Source: Salibacterium halotolerans
GTDB taxonomy: Bacteria > Bacillota > Bacilli > Bacillales > Marinococcaceae
Direction: 5' to 3'
Assembly: GCF_900115625.1 (NCBI RefSeq)
Contig: NZ_FOXD01000010.1
Span: 1-64,000, forward strand
Length of the DNA: 64,000 bases
Below the pieces are notes generated by a model. That model saw nothing but the letters and a program-made list of their open reading frames with translations. It did not search any database and was not told where the DNA came from. Positions 9,321 through 17,392 of the stretch are shown here, one piece after another. Each line of letters begins with the position of its first letter. Positions within the stretch are counted from its first letter, which is position 1. The translations under genes and the position numbers were made by a program.

Positions 9321-9466
9321 AAAAGAGTTGTTCCGATAACGATTGCGCAACCTGTTCCGCAAACAGATGCGATTGTGGAAAGACTATAAATTTAAACGAC
9401 TTACTGTTACATCCATGAAATGTTATTCAGCCATTGCACCAAAAAATTAAACAACTTTATTTTTAC

Positions 9467-9836
9467 GAGGCTGGGACAAAACCTTTATAAGATAGAAAAA
9501 TGCCGAACGATTTTAAAAAATTCGTTCGGCATTTTTCGTTCCTAAGATAAACCGCTGCGTGAAAGCACTTCGCTTTTACTCCAGAGCACAAGGACGACAT
9601 CGGTTCGCGGGGCTCACCGTGTCTTCTTTGCACTCCGGAATACAAGGGCGGCATTGATTCGCTGGTGCTCATCGTGTGGCAGCCTCGAAAAAGAGGAAAA
9701 CCTGCAGGGGTCTTCGAGACACGTGCTGTTCTGAGCAGGAGACGAAGTGTTTTGGCTCCGCTAATATGCTGTTACTAAACAGCTCCATCAGACATTCGTG
9801 TTGTCTACTGCATATTTTTCTTTCGTGCTACTCTCA
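9467..9836 (+). mobile_element. GAGGCTGGGACAAAA element, copy A
   Basis: The copy starts GAGGCTGGGACAAAAC and ends in a decayed version of the inverted end. Copies B (22120-22520, inverted) and C (47068-47747) share the order of blocks: a hairpin near the start, CTTTTACTCCAGAGCACAAGG, then CGTGCTGTTCTGAGCAGGAG near the other end. It codes for nothing I can support. It lies between convergent genes, and its hairpin serves as their terminator. Confidence 0.7.
9496..9536. terminator. Element-borne hairpin acting as bidirectional terminator
   Basis: TGCCGAACGA and TCGTTCGGCA form a stem flanked by A-runs on the left and T-runs on the right, so it can terminate in either direction. It belongs to element copy A. 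Confidence 0.7.
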
Positions 9837-9852
9837 TTTTTATTTTACATTA

Positions 9853-10137
9853 TTATAATTCTTTTTCGGATTTGACAGCTTCCTGGTGTGCTTCGTTTTT
9901 CAGGGCGAGCCGTTCTTCGTTTAGCTGCTCGCAGTGGCCTCTGCCGAATTCATATGCCTTCTGTCTGCGGCCGCGGCAGGCAGCATTTAGTTTGGAAGGG
10001 GCGTTGACGATTCGCCCCCACGCCCCGGCAATCTGTCCGCGTGTTTTTTTCCCGTTCTGCGGAGCTGTCAAAAGCATGGCGGTAAAAGCGGAAAGGAAGC
10101 CGGCAGCAGCACTGATCCACCCTGCCTTTTTAATCAT
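9853..10137 (-). CDS. YtxH-like small membrane protein
   Basis: This 94-residue protein starts with one membrane helix, followed directly by TAPQNGKKTRGQI, the signature of the YtxH family (glycine-rich helix then TAPxxGxxTR). YtxH belongs to the general-stress ytxGHJ operon in B. subtilis. The rest is a charged helix ending in KSEKEL. It overlaps the upstream DUF948 gene by four bases, which matches ytxG-ytxH gene order. Its function is unknown. Confidence 0.65.
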   Translation of the reverse strand: MIKKAGWISAAAGFLSAFTAMLLTAPQNGKKTRGQIAGAWGRIVNAPSKLNAACRGRRQKAYEFGRGHCEQLNEERLALKNEAHQEAVKSEKEL

Positions 10138-10586
10138 GATGTTTCACTGCCGTCCTTAAATCCTTTTAGAGCCTTACGCTTTTGAAACAGATAATAAACA
10201 AGAGCCGCACCGCCATAGAGCCCGCCCAGATCACGGTTGTCCGCTTTTTCTTTGGCTTCGTCCGTGTTTTTCTTCATGGAAGCTGTCATATCCACAAGAG
10301 AAGAAGACAGCTTTCTCGACGCTTCGCCGGCATCCCCCAGAATATAAAACAAAGGATTCAGCGTGCGCATTTTTTCATTCAGATCAAGGAGTGTTTCGTT
10401 GCTGTTATGAATCACCACTCCAGTTTCTTTCATTACGTCATCAAGCTGGTCCGGCAGCTTTTCCACCGTTTTGTTTACACTTCCAAGCACATTGGTAAGA
10501 TTGTTCAACGTCCGCGCCAGGAAAATGACGAGTACGGCAAACGCGATTGCAATAATAAGTATACTGATTCCTACTAAATCCAACAT
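10134..10586 (-). CDS. DUF948 (YtxG-like) membrane-anchored protein
   Basis: The protein is 150 residues. An N-terminal membrane helix (about 5-25) is followed by a long amphipathic coiled-coil region, as in DUF948 proteins such as YtxG. It is coupled with the YtxH-like gene by a four-base overlap. In B. subtilis this pair is under general-stress control; I could not identify a SigB promoter here. Its likely place is the inner membrane facing the cytoplasm or wall. Confidence 0.7.
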   Translation of the reverse strand: MLDLVGISILIIAIAFAVLVIFLARTLNNLTNVLGSVNKTVEKLPDQLDDVMKETGVVIHNSNETLLDLNEKMRTLNPLFYILGDAGEASRKLSSSLVDMTASMKKNTDEAKEKADNRDLGGLYGGAALVYYLFQKRKALKGFKDGSETS

Positions 10587-10640
10587 GATCCCTCCTCATT
10601 TATCCTTGACCTATTCTATCACGAATCGGATGGTTTATGT

Positions 10641-10979
10641 TTACGATTCCCTTTGATTTGCAACAATATCCAGCATATTTCTGATGTATTCGCCGACAAC
10701 CGGAATACCTGCAAGCTGTGTAAGAATGAAAAACAATAAAGCAAGAAAAAGGGCGGTACCGAGCGTTAATCCCACGCCGCGTGATACACCGGCAATCAAG
10801 TTCGTCTTAATGACTTCCGACGTTTTCGTATAATGATAGGCTAAATCTTTCATTCGTGAATTTGTCGTTATTTCTTCCAGTTTGTTGACGAGCATCTCCA
10901 TTTTCTTCATTTCATCCCGTTCGGGCGGCTCTCTGCGTTTTTCCAGACGTCTGTTTTTGGTATCCTGTTCTGCAGGCAT
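10641..10979 (-). CDS. DUF5665 membrane protein
   Basis: The 112-residue protein has a charged N-terminus, a coil (NKLEEITTNSRMKDLAYHY) and one hydrophobic helix pair near residues 70-95. This matches DUF5665, a small Bacillaceae family of unknown function. I start at 10979 because AAGGGGG lies six bases upstream; a nearer ATG at 10985 touches that site. It is in the same orientation as the YtxG/H-like pair, with a 54-bp gap. Confidence 0.65.
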   Translation of the reverse strand: MPAEQDTKNRRLEKRREPPERDEMKKMEMLVNKLEEITTNSRMKDLAYHYTKTSEVIKTNLIAGVSRGVGLTLGTALFLALLFFILTQLAGIPVVGEYIRNMLDIVANQRES

Positions 10980-11049
10980 ACTCATCCCCCTTCAACTTTT
11001 CGACAAATTCCTACTTACGCTTACCCTTAAACTGTTTCATGTAAACGCA

Positions 11050-11075
11050 AAAAAACTCCGGAACAAATCCGGAGC
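11050..11075 (-). terminator. Terminator after the pterin dehydratase gene
   Basis: On the minus strand, CTCCGGA and TCCGGAG form a stem with loop TTTGT, followed by a T-run. Confidence 0.8.
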
Positions 11076-11084
11076 AAAAACAAA

Positions 11085-11381
11085 TCAGGATGTTGTTTCA
11101 TCAAAAATCCGGTTGCAGGCAGCAGCGGAGCTCATGTCTTTTTCCGTGATTCCGCCCTGATCGTGCGTGGAATAACGGATCGTAATGGTTGTGTGATCAA
11201 TCGTAACATGGGGATGGTGCTGTACTTCTTCGGCATATTCCGCCACCTTGTCCACAAACGAAATACCCGTCAGAAATTCATCAAAAGAAAAGGTACGTTC
11301 AATCGTTTTAGCATCGGAACGCTTCCAGCCGTCCAGTTCATTGAGTCTGCGTTCGATGGTTTCATTCTCCAGTGTACTCAT
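11085..11381 (-). CDS. 4a-hydroxytetrahydrobiopterin dehydratase (PCD/DCoH family)
   Basis: The 98-residue protein carries the family core HHPHVTIDHTTITIRYSTHDQGGIT, with the two catalytic histidines in the HHPH stretch and another His following. The enzyme dehydrates 4a-carbinolamine pterin and normally recycles cofactor for aromatic amino acid hydroxylases, none of which is seen in this window. The start has a good GGAGGTG site. A terminator follows. Moonlighting roles are known for the family, but none is shown here. Confidence 0.88.
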   Translation of the reverse strand: MSTLENETIERRLNELDGWKRSDAKTIERTFSFDEFLTGISFVDKVAEYAEEVQHHPHVTIDHTTITIRYSTHDQGGITEKDMSSAAACNRIFDETTS

Positions 11382-11520
11382 GCAACACCTCCAGTATTTA
11401 TAGTCACAGCATAACTATACCCTGAATGAAACAATCATAAACCTCAAAAGATACAACAGAACGATGCGTAGAAACGAAAAGAACAGGGAACGTTCACCTA
11501 TAGAACGAAGGGGGACTAGA

Positions 11521-12372
11521 ATGGTGGAAACACGTGATGGTTTTGCAGAAAATGAATACGGACGTTTATTGGAAGTATTGATGTGCAGCCCGGAGCAGAT
11601 GCAGATTGTAGAACCCATCAATGACACCCAGAAGCGGTACAAAAAGAGTAATATTGATCAGAAAAAGGCGGTGGAGCAGCATCATCAGATGAGAGCTGTT
11701 CTTGAAAATCATGGAGTACGTGTGCATCTGCTCCCTCCGGAAGAAAAGATGCCGGAACAGGTATTTACAAGAGATCTTGGATTTACCTCAACGAGAGGAA
11801 TTCTAATCGGGAAGATGCAGGAAGAATTGAGAGAACCGGAAACCGAACAAGTGAAACAATGGATGGGTGCGAATGGATGGAAGTACGAAGAAATGGAAAC
11901 AGGGGCTCTGGAGGGCGGAGATATCATTATTGATGGTTCCCTTCTCTTTGCAGCAGAGAGCAGCCGGACGACCCCGGATGCGCTGGATGAACTAAAAAAC
12001 TGGTTTCCGGAGAAAAAACTGGTCCGCATTCCGCTGAAAAAGCAGTATCTGCATCTGGACTGTGTGTTTAACATCCTCTCGCCGGCCACAGCCATCATTT
12101 ATGAACAGGCTTTGACGAAAGAAGCGCTCGGCAGGATCAAAATGCATTACCGCACGATATCCATCGGCGGAAAAGAACAGTTCCGCCTGGCTGCAAATGT
12201 ACTTGGAATCGGGAATCACACTGTCATGGCCCTGCCCGAAAATAAACGGGTCAACCACCAATTGAAAGAATGGGGATTCAACGTCATCGAAGTCGAGTTT
12301 TCAGAAATTATAAAGTCCGGTGGTGCGTTTCGCTGCGTAACATTCCCACTCAAGAGGATGACGGAGGTATAA
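11521..12372 (+). CDS. Dimethylargininase-like amidinotransferase-superfamily hydrolase
   Basis: This guanidine-group hydrolase of the DDAH/arginine deiminase superfamily has 283 residues. Visible sites are FTRDLGF, EGGDII, His178 in YLHLDCVF and the nucleophile Cys272 in GGAFRC near the C-terminus. I start at ATG 11521 (MVETRDGF) after GAAGGGGGA; the open frame extends 57 bases upstream without a better site. Typical substrates are methylated arginines or related guanidines; B. subtilis YkgA is the closest family member I recall. The exact substrate is not decided by sequence. Confidence 0.82.
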   Translation: MVETRDGFAENEYGRLLEVLMCSPEQMQIVEPINDTQKRYKKSNIDQKKAVEQHHQMRAVLENHGVRVHLLPPEEKMPEQVFTRDLGFTSTRGILIGKMQEELREPETEQVKQWMGANGWKYEEMETGALEGGDIIIDGSLLFAAESSRTTPDALDELKNWFPEKKLVRIPLKKQYLHLDCVFNILSPATAIIYEQALTKEALGRIKMHYRTISIGGKEQFRLAANVLGIGNHTVMALPENKRVNHQLKEWGFNVIEVEFSEIIKSGGAFRCVTFPLKRMTEV

Positions 12373-12764
12373 AGATGGTTTCTATATGGCTGTTATCCAG
12401 GAAGCCAGATCATGGTCCGGTATATGGAAAAATATAGTATAAGGCGGCTTTAAGTTTCACAATGGAACGTATGCCGGTAAAATATGCACCTTACCCTCTG
12501 CTAACCTTCACAATGCGGCCTTCCCGGCAGAAAGGTGATTCTTAGAATCTGCCCGAGCACCAAAATTCCCGGGTGATTGCTCCAATGTGCACCGTAGAAC
12601 CAAAACCAGCGCTTTTTTGGCGGTGATGCTGCGTTACTGGCAACGTTTTACTTGAAAATGCCCGGGATTCTAAAAAAACACTTGTAATAAAGCAGCATGG
12701 TACGTAAAATATGAGTGGAATACTTATGTTTACATCCTGGATGGATTTTAAAACTGTCCTGGAC
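12373..12764. other. Non-coding stretch before accC
   Basis: I see no supported gene in this 390-bp region. It contains several short GC-rich inverted pairs, such as CCCGGG blocks at 12570 and 12661, and looks like a decayed repeat. The accC operator follows. Confidence 0.35.
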
Positions 12765-12782
12765 AGACTGACCAGTCGGTCT
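12765..12782. promoter_or_regulatory. TetR-type operator of the accC-tetR-accB operon
   Basis: AGACTGACCAGTCGGTCT is an 18-bp near-palindrome of the GACYGACYRGTCRGTC type that TetR regulators of acyl-CoA metabolism often bind. It sits 38 bp before accC, and the operon contains a TetR gene, so autoregulation is likely. Confidence 0.65.
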
Positions 12783-12819
12783 TTTTTAGATTTGGAAGCA
12801 ATGGAGAGAAGGTGCTCAC

Positions 12820-14181
12820 ATGTTCAAAAGAGTATTGATTGCAAACCGTGGAGAAATAGCAGTACGAATTATACGGGCGTGCAGGGAGCTCGACATTGAA
12901 ACCGTAGCCGTTCATTCGGACGCGGACCGCGAAGCTCTGCATGTTCTGATGGCTGATGAGTCCTACTGTATCGGACCAAAGTCTTCGGCGGAAAGCTATC
13001 TGAACAAAACGAACTTGATAGCGACAGCGCTGAAAACAGGAGCGGATGCGGTACATCCGGGATACGGCTTTTTGTCCGAGAATGCGGAATTCGCGGAGAT
13101 CTGTGCCGACCACAATCTCACGTTTATCGGGCCATCGGCAGAGGCCATCAGTAGAATGGGGGCAAAAGCGGTTGCCCGTGAAACGATGAAACAGGCAGGT
13201 GTTCCGGTTGTTCCAGGAACAGAAGGAATTATTGAAGATGAACAGGAAGCTCTAAATACTGCAGAAAACATTGGATTTCCTGTTATCGTGAAAGCGACAG
13301 CCGGCGGCGGTGGAAAAGGAATGCGTGTTGCAAACGACGCAGAAGGACTGCAGCAGGCTGTGCAGATGGCCCAGCAGGAAGCGGCGACATCCTTTGGTGA
13401 TCCGTCCGTGTATATGGAGAAATTTGTAGAAGAACCACGGCACGTTGAAATTCAAGTGATGGCGGACAGGTACGGCAATGTTATTCACCTGGGAGAAAGA
13501 GACTGTACCATCCAGCGAAGGCACCAAAAGCTTGTCGAAGAAGCACCGTCTCCGGCGCTGGACGAAGAGACCCGGCAGGAGATGGGGCGTGCCGCGGTAA
13601 ATGCAGCCAAAGCGGTGGATTACTGCGGAGCAGGCACGGTTGAGTTTCTGCTGGACAAACATAATCAATTTTATTTTATGGAAATGAATACACGGATTCA
13701 GGTGGAACATCCGGTGACAGAAGAGGTGACCGGTGTGGATCTTGTGAAAGAGCAGATTCTGGCGGCCTCAGGAAGCCCTCTCAGCTATAAGCAGGAAGAT
13801 ATTAAAATAGAGGGATGGGCTCTTGAATGCCGGATAAATGCGGAGAACCCGGCGCGTCAGTTCATGCCGTCCCCGGGAAGAATCGATACGTATCTGCCGC
13901 CGGGCGGATTTGGTGTGAGAATAGACAGCGCGGTGTACACAGGATACACCATCACCCCCCATTACGATTCCATGGTAGCCAAGCTGATTGTAAAAGGTGC
14001 CACCAGGGATGAAGCAGTGAACCGAATGAAAAGAGCGTTGTCGGAATTTGTAGTCGAAGGCGTTTTTACGACGATTCCTTTCCATGCGGCGTTAATGGAT
14101 CATGACGTGTTCCGTTCAGGGGACTTCACAACAGCTTTCCTGGAAGAGCACCAAGTGATGGACTCATCCTCGGACGAATAG
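12820..14181 (+). CDS. accC: Biotin carboxylase subunit of an acyl-CoA carboxylase
   Basis: The enzyme carboxylates the biotin of its carrier protein with bicarbonate and ATP. At 453 residues it has the ATP-grasp fold: [17 protein letters not shown] at the start, [10 protein letters not shown], the glycine-rich [12 protein letters not shown] loop, and [14 protein letters not shown] with the catalytic residues. The start follows GGAGAGAAGG. It is first in an operon with a TetR regulator and the carrier gene accB, the reverse of the usual accB-accC order, and no carboxyltransferase gene is near. It may be the housekeeping copy or a second, catabolic one. Confidence 0.92.
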   Translation: MFKRVLIANRGEIAVRIIRACRELDIETVAVHSDADREALHVLMADESYCIGPKSSAESYLNKTNLIATALKTGADAVHPGYGFLSENAEFAEICADHNLTFIGPSAEAISRMGAKAVARETMKQAGVPVVPGTEGIIEDEQEALNTAENIGFPVIVKATAGGGGKGMRVANDAEGLQQAVQMAQQEAATSFGDPSVYMEKFVEEPRHVEIQVMADRYGNVIHLGERDCTIQRRHQKLVEEAPSPALDEETRQEMGRAAVNAAKAVDYCGAGTVEFLLDKHNQFYFMEMNTRIQVEHPVTEEVTGVDLVKEQILAASGSPLSYKQEDIKIEGWALECRINAENPARQFMPSPGRIDTYLPPGGFGVRIDSAVYTGYTITPHYDSMVAKLIVKGATRDEAVNRMKRALSEFVVEGVFTTIPFHAALMDHDVFRSGDFTTAFLEEHQVMDSSSDE

Positions 14182-14197
14182 AAAGCAGGTGATACTG

Positions 14198-14830
14198 GTG
14201 CCGGTAACAACCACAAAACAGCGGATAACGGATGCGGCTCTTCAGTTGTTTGAAGAGTCCGGATTTCATGCGGTGACCGTCGATAAGATAGTACAGAAAA
14301 GCGGGACATCCAAAGGCGGCTTTTATCATAACTTTAAATCAAAAGATGAGCTGCTCTATACTATCCATGAATCTTTTATCACCTATATCATCGAAAAAGC
14401 CTATCAGGCTCATACCAGCTGGAATACACCGGCAGAAAAGTTATATGAGACGGTGCATTCGTTTGTGCGTATGTTTGAAGTATACCAGGCCCATGTAACG
14501 GTCTTTTATCAGGAAAGCCTCTATTTGTCTCCCGTATATTTTGAGAGTATAAAAAAGAAACGGGATCGTTACAAAGACATGATGTTTTCTGTCGTGGAAG
14601 ATGGAAAAAGCCAGGGAGATTTCCGCCAGGAACTTCCCGTGCCTATTACCTCTATGGCGATATTTGGTATGATAAACTGGACATATAAATGGTATAAATC
14701 CGACGGAGCGTATTCGGTACGGGAAATAGCTGATATTTATGCTGACTTGATTATGCAGGCGGTACTGACAGAAAAGGCCAGAAACAAACCGGAATACCAG
14801 CGCTTTTTTCTCGGGCACAAAGTAGGTTGA
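14198..14830 (+). CDS. TetR/AcrR family regulator in the accC-accB operon
   Basis: The protein has 210 residues. Residues about 8-55 form the TetR HTH (ITDAALQLFEESGF, then GTSKGGFYHNFKSKDELLY). The C-terminal half, with INWTYKWYKSDGAYSVREIADIYADL, resembles the ligand domain of KstR2-type regulators that sense acyl-CoA esters. I start at GTG 14198 after AGGTGAT; the GTG at 14189 lies within that site. It most likely binds the palindrome before accC and controls its own operon. The ligand is inference. Confidence 0.85.
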   Translation: MPVTTTKQRITDAALQLFEESGFHAVTVDKIVQKSGTSKGGFYHNFKSKDELLYTIHESFITYIIEKAYQAHTSWNTPAEKLYETVHSFVRMFEVYQAHVTVFYQESLYLSPVYFESIKKKRDRYKDMMFSVVEDGKSQGDFRQELPVPITSMAIFGMINWTYKWYKSDGAYSVREIADIYADLIMQAVLTEKARNKPEYQRFFLGHKVG

Positions 14831-14866
14831 AAATATTAATGAAACAGAGGACAAGGAGTGTAACAT

Positions 14867-15340
14867 ATGTTTACGATGGACGAAATTAAGGAATTAATCC
14901 GGGCGGTGGATGAATCCTCCGTCGGTGAATTGAAAATTCAGGGAGAAACAGAGGAAAAAATCACGATTAAAAAAGAAGGAACAGCCGCCGCACCGGCGGT
15001 TCAGCCTGCTCCTGCGGTACAGTCCGGACAGCAGCCTGCTCCGGCTCCTGCTGTAGAGTCTGGAAGTAAAGAGAACGAAGCGCCGCATAAAAATGAAAAC
15101 CTGAAAGAGATTGTATCTCCGATGGTCGGCACATTTTACCGTGCTCCTTCCCCTGAAGCAAGCATGTACGTCAAAGAAGGAGACCGTGTCAAGGAAGACA
15201 GTGTCGTCTGTATCGTTGAAGCTATGAAGCTGATGAACGAACTTGAAGCGGAAACATCCGGAGAAATTGTTGACATTCTGGTTGATGACGGGGAACTGGT
15301 GGAATACGGCCAGCCGTTGTTCCTTGTGGATCCCAGGTAA
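14867..15340 (+). CDS. accB: Biotin carboxyl carrier protein
   Basis: The carrier protein has 157 residues. It has an N-terminal helix domain (about 1-45), an Ala/Pro-rich linker (about 45-75), and a C-terminal biotinyl domain with EAMKLMNE, where Lys121 is the biotin site. It partners AccC encoded two genes upstream. The length and linker match the full AccB of acetyl-CoA carboxylase rather than the short carriers of catabolic carboxylases. Confidence 0.93.
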   Translation: MFTMDEIKELIRAVDESSVGELKIQGETEEKITIKKEGTAAAPAVQPAPAVQSGQQPAPAPAVESGSKENEAPHKNENLKEIVSPMVGTFYRAPSPEASMYVKEGDRVKEDSVVCIVEAMKLMNELEAETSGEIVDILVDDGELVEYGQPLFLVDPR

Positions 15341-15374
15341 ACCGCTGCATAGACATTCTGCTTGACAGCAAACA

Positions 15375-15406
15375 AGAGACGGTGTTCTTACCCCGTCTCT
15401 TTTCTT
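15375..15406 (+). terminator. Terminator after accB
   Basis: GAGACGG and CCGTCTC form a stem with a 10-base loop, followed by TTTTCTTT. Confidence 0.75.
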
Positions 15407-15433
15407 TATCAGAAAGGGGGCAGAAAGAGCAGA

Positions 15434-16024
15434 ATGAAACGAGTATTGATCTGGTTCATGCATCCGGATAAAAACAGTTTTAACGGAGCAGTGCTGAATA
15501 CCCTGCAGGAGAAACTGGAACAATGGGATGCCCGTGTTCATGTACGCTGGATTCCGGAGATGGATATATCCTTTCAGTTGACAAAAAACGAGTATCACGA
15601 GTCTCTTCACGGAAAGTACCCCGAAGAGATTCGGTATGAACATTCCTGGATTCAGTGGGCGGACGCTGTCCTTTTGGTATTTCCCCTCTGGTGGGGCGGT
15701 TTCCCCGCAGCAGGCAAAGGATTTTTAGACCGTGTGCTTTCTTACGGGTTCGCCTACACGATGCAGGAGGAAACCCCGGTGCCGAAAATGGGAGGGAAAA
15801 AACTGGGAGCTGTGTATACGACCGGGACGCCGGAGGAAGACTTCCGCTGTTCACGAGAGCGTCTGGAAGCAATGTGGGAGGAACAGATTTTTTCATTCTG
15901 CGGCTTTGAAACCCTTCCTTTCCTGCAGCTTGGCAACGTTGTCCAGACCAATGCGGTCGGACGCGCAACCCACCTTAAAAACGTGGAGAAGTATGCAGAA
16001 GAGATCATTGCCGCTTCCCCGTAA
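15434..16024 (+). CDS. NAD(P)H-dependent flavodoxin-like oxidoreductase (MdaB/KefF family)
   Basis: This is a 196-residue flavoprotein of the quinone-reductase type. The flavin site is seen in FPLWWGGFPAAGKGFLDRVL, and KMGGKKLGAVYTTG follows. It probably reduces quinones or other electrophiles in the cytoplasm. The start at ATG 15434 gives the family N-terminus MKRVLIWFMHPDKNSFN; a GGGGG site lies about 13 bases before, which is rather far. It stands after the accB terminator, so it is a separate unit. Confidence 0.75.
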   Translation: MKRVLIWFMHPDKNSFNGAVLNTLQEKLEQWDARVHVRWIPEMDISFQLTKNEYHESLHGKYPEEIRYEHSWIQWADAVLLVFPLWWGGFPAAGKGFLDRVLSYGFAYTMQEETPVPKMGGKKLGAVYTTGTPEEDFRCSRERLEAMWEEQIFSFCGFETLPFLQLGNVVQTNAVGRATHLKNVEKYAEEIIAASP

Positions 16025-16116
16025 ACCGTTCATTTTGAGGCTGGGGGAGGAAAGTGATATGATGAATATCTGAATACATGACACGCTTTTATTGATCGAA
16101 AAAGGATGAGATACAG

Positions 16117-16683
16117 ATGATTTGGATGTTGGATCCCTGGCTCTTTTATCTGCTGTTGTCGGTGCTGCTTCTTTGCATTACTTTTTCAGCAGGAATCTTG
16201 CTGCACCGGCTGATTCAGAAAAACGAGAAAAAGACGAAGGGAAAAGAACGGGCAGCCGCGCTGATTCTTGCGGCGGTGATGGCAGTTCTGTATTTATATG
16301 CCGCTGAATGGTTCACAGACCGGGCGGCCGCCGGAGAACGCGTCGTAACATCAAGTGGTATACAGGAAACACAAAGCGCACAAAGTGTGGTCATCCCCTT
16401 TGGAACGTATGCGGTCGTGGAGCGTCTTTACGATTTCGGCTACACACGCGATGTCGAGCAGAACGGAGAAACGATTCGTTATACGTTTACCATAAACGAT
16501 GCAGAAGCATTTCTAAATGAGTATGAGAATTATATAGAAGGAAACGGTGTTTTTGTGAACCGCGGGCGGATTGCTTTTGAGCAGCTTTATGAGGAAGAAT
16601 GGCAGCCAAAACTTCCTTCCGCGTCAGAGAGCAGCACCGGATTCCCGGGCGTAAAAGTAGAACAGCGTACCATTTCTCCGTAA
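16117..16683 (+). CDS. Unrecognised membrane-anchored protein
   Basis: I do not recognise this 188-residue protein. It has two hydrophobic helices (about 8-32 and 48-66), then a likely extracellular domain of about 120 residues with many acidic and Thr/Ser residues (VVIPFGTYAVVERLYDFGYTRD). The length and layout suggest a cell-surface protein with a short cytoplasmic loop between the helices. It is monocistronic, and a mobile element lies just downstream. Confidence 0.6.
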   Translation: MIWMLDPWLFYLLLSVLLLCITFSAGILLHRLIQKNEKKTKGKERAAALILAAVMAVLYLYAAEWFTDRAAAGERVVTSSGIQETQSAQSVVIPFGTYAVVERLYDFGYTRDVEQNGETIRYTFTINDAEAFLNEYENYIEGNGVFVNRGRIAFEQLYEEEWQPKLPSASESSTGFPGVKVEQRTISP

Positions 16684-16706
16684 TACGTCCTCTTCTCTCT
16701 GCCTAT

Positions 16707-17238
16707 GGGGCTGTATCAAAAGGTACAGTCCTTTTTCTGTGATACAGGGCATGTAACCAGGCGCAGGTGCGCAAAGCGGTGACTTTTGATGCCGCTTTTG
16801 TGCTCTGGAGGGAAAGAGTCCTCCTGCAGGGTGTGCCGAGTATGTCAGCGAGGCACTTGCTGGATGTCGGTCATCGGGCCGTGGACACTACTACCCAAAC
16901 ATAATGACATAGTGTCCGCGGAACACTGTTTTGGGGACATTACGCCGCTGAAATCAGAAGGTAGTGGGTGTTGGTGGAAATCCATGGATACTAGCTGCTG
17001 GCGAAAGAGTTCCAGTGTCCACCGATTCCACTTCCTTGGATACTAAAGGCAGCAATAGTTGTTATAGTGTCCAGGGAATCACTCCGACCCTGAACCGCAG
17101 CGGCACAGCACCAGATGGCGGATCCCGGCGGGCTGGTGCCGCCGTTTTGCACCGAAGAAAAAACGTCCGCCTGCAGCGTGTGGCCAGTATGTCCGCGAAG
17201 TATTTTTTGGCTGTTCGTGAACGGTTTGATACAGTCTC
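16707..17238 (+). mobile_element. MITE-like element, GGGGCTGTATCAAAAG family, copy 2
   Basis: The left end is GGGGCTGTATCAAAAG, identical to copy 1; the right end TTTGATACAGTCTC is its inverted, slightly changed form. It is about 532 bp, longer than copy 1. The interior contains repeated pieces such as GTGTCC and the shared CGTCCGCCTGCAG block. No transposase gene is visible. The extra length may come from a nested insertion. Confidence 0.6.
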
Positions 17239-17392
17239 ATTTTTTATGAAGGGTTCTCTCCGTCCTCCTGATAACATGACTGCATTAATACTTTACTGTA
17301 GAAAAATTATATATTTACAAGAAATGCTCCATCTTATAAGATAAGTATAACTATACAAAAGGTATACATATAGAATAGGGGGACAAGAGCAT

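Larger units (their letters stand above)
8741..9466. mobile_element. Putative Tn7-type mini-element or relic carrying a MmcQ/YjbR gene
   Basis: The left side has three abutting 20-bp repeats. The right side has inverted copies at 9447-9461 (exact for 15 bp) and 9391-9405 (weaker). The first left repeat starts 12 bases from a TGA terminus, the same spacing as between the TGT terminus and first TnsB site of Tn7 as I remember it, and the repeat core AATAAAGTNNTTTAAA closely resembles TnsB sites. The interior is AT-rich and holds one gene plus short decayed frames. No transposase is present. The repeats are seen; the Tn7 assignment is inference. Confidence 0.5.

Noticed and set aside
9321-9386. 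Short frame reading KRVVPITIAQPVPQTDAIVERL after the MmcQ/YjbR gene
   Set aside because: It has no start and matches no family I can name; probably debris within the small element.
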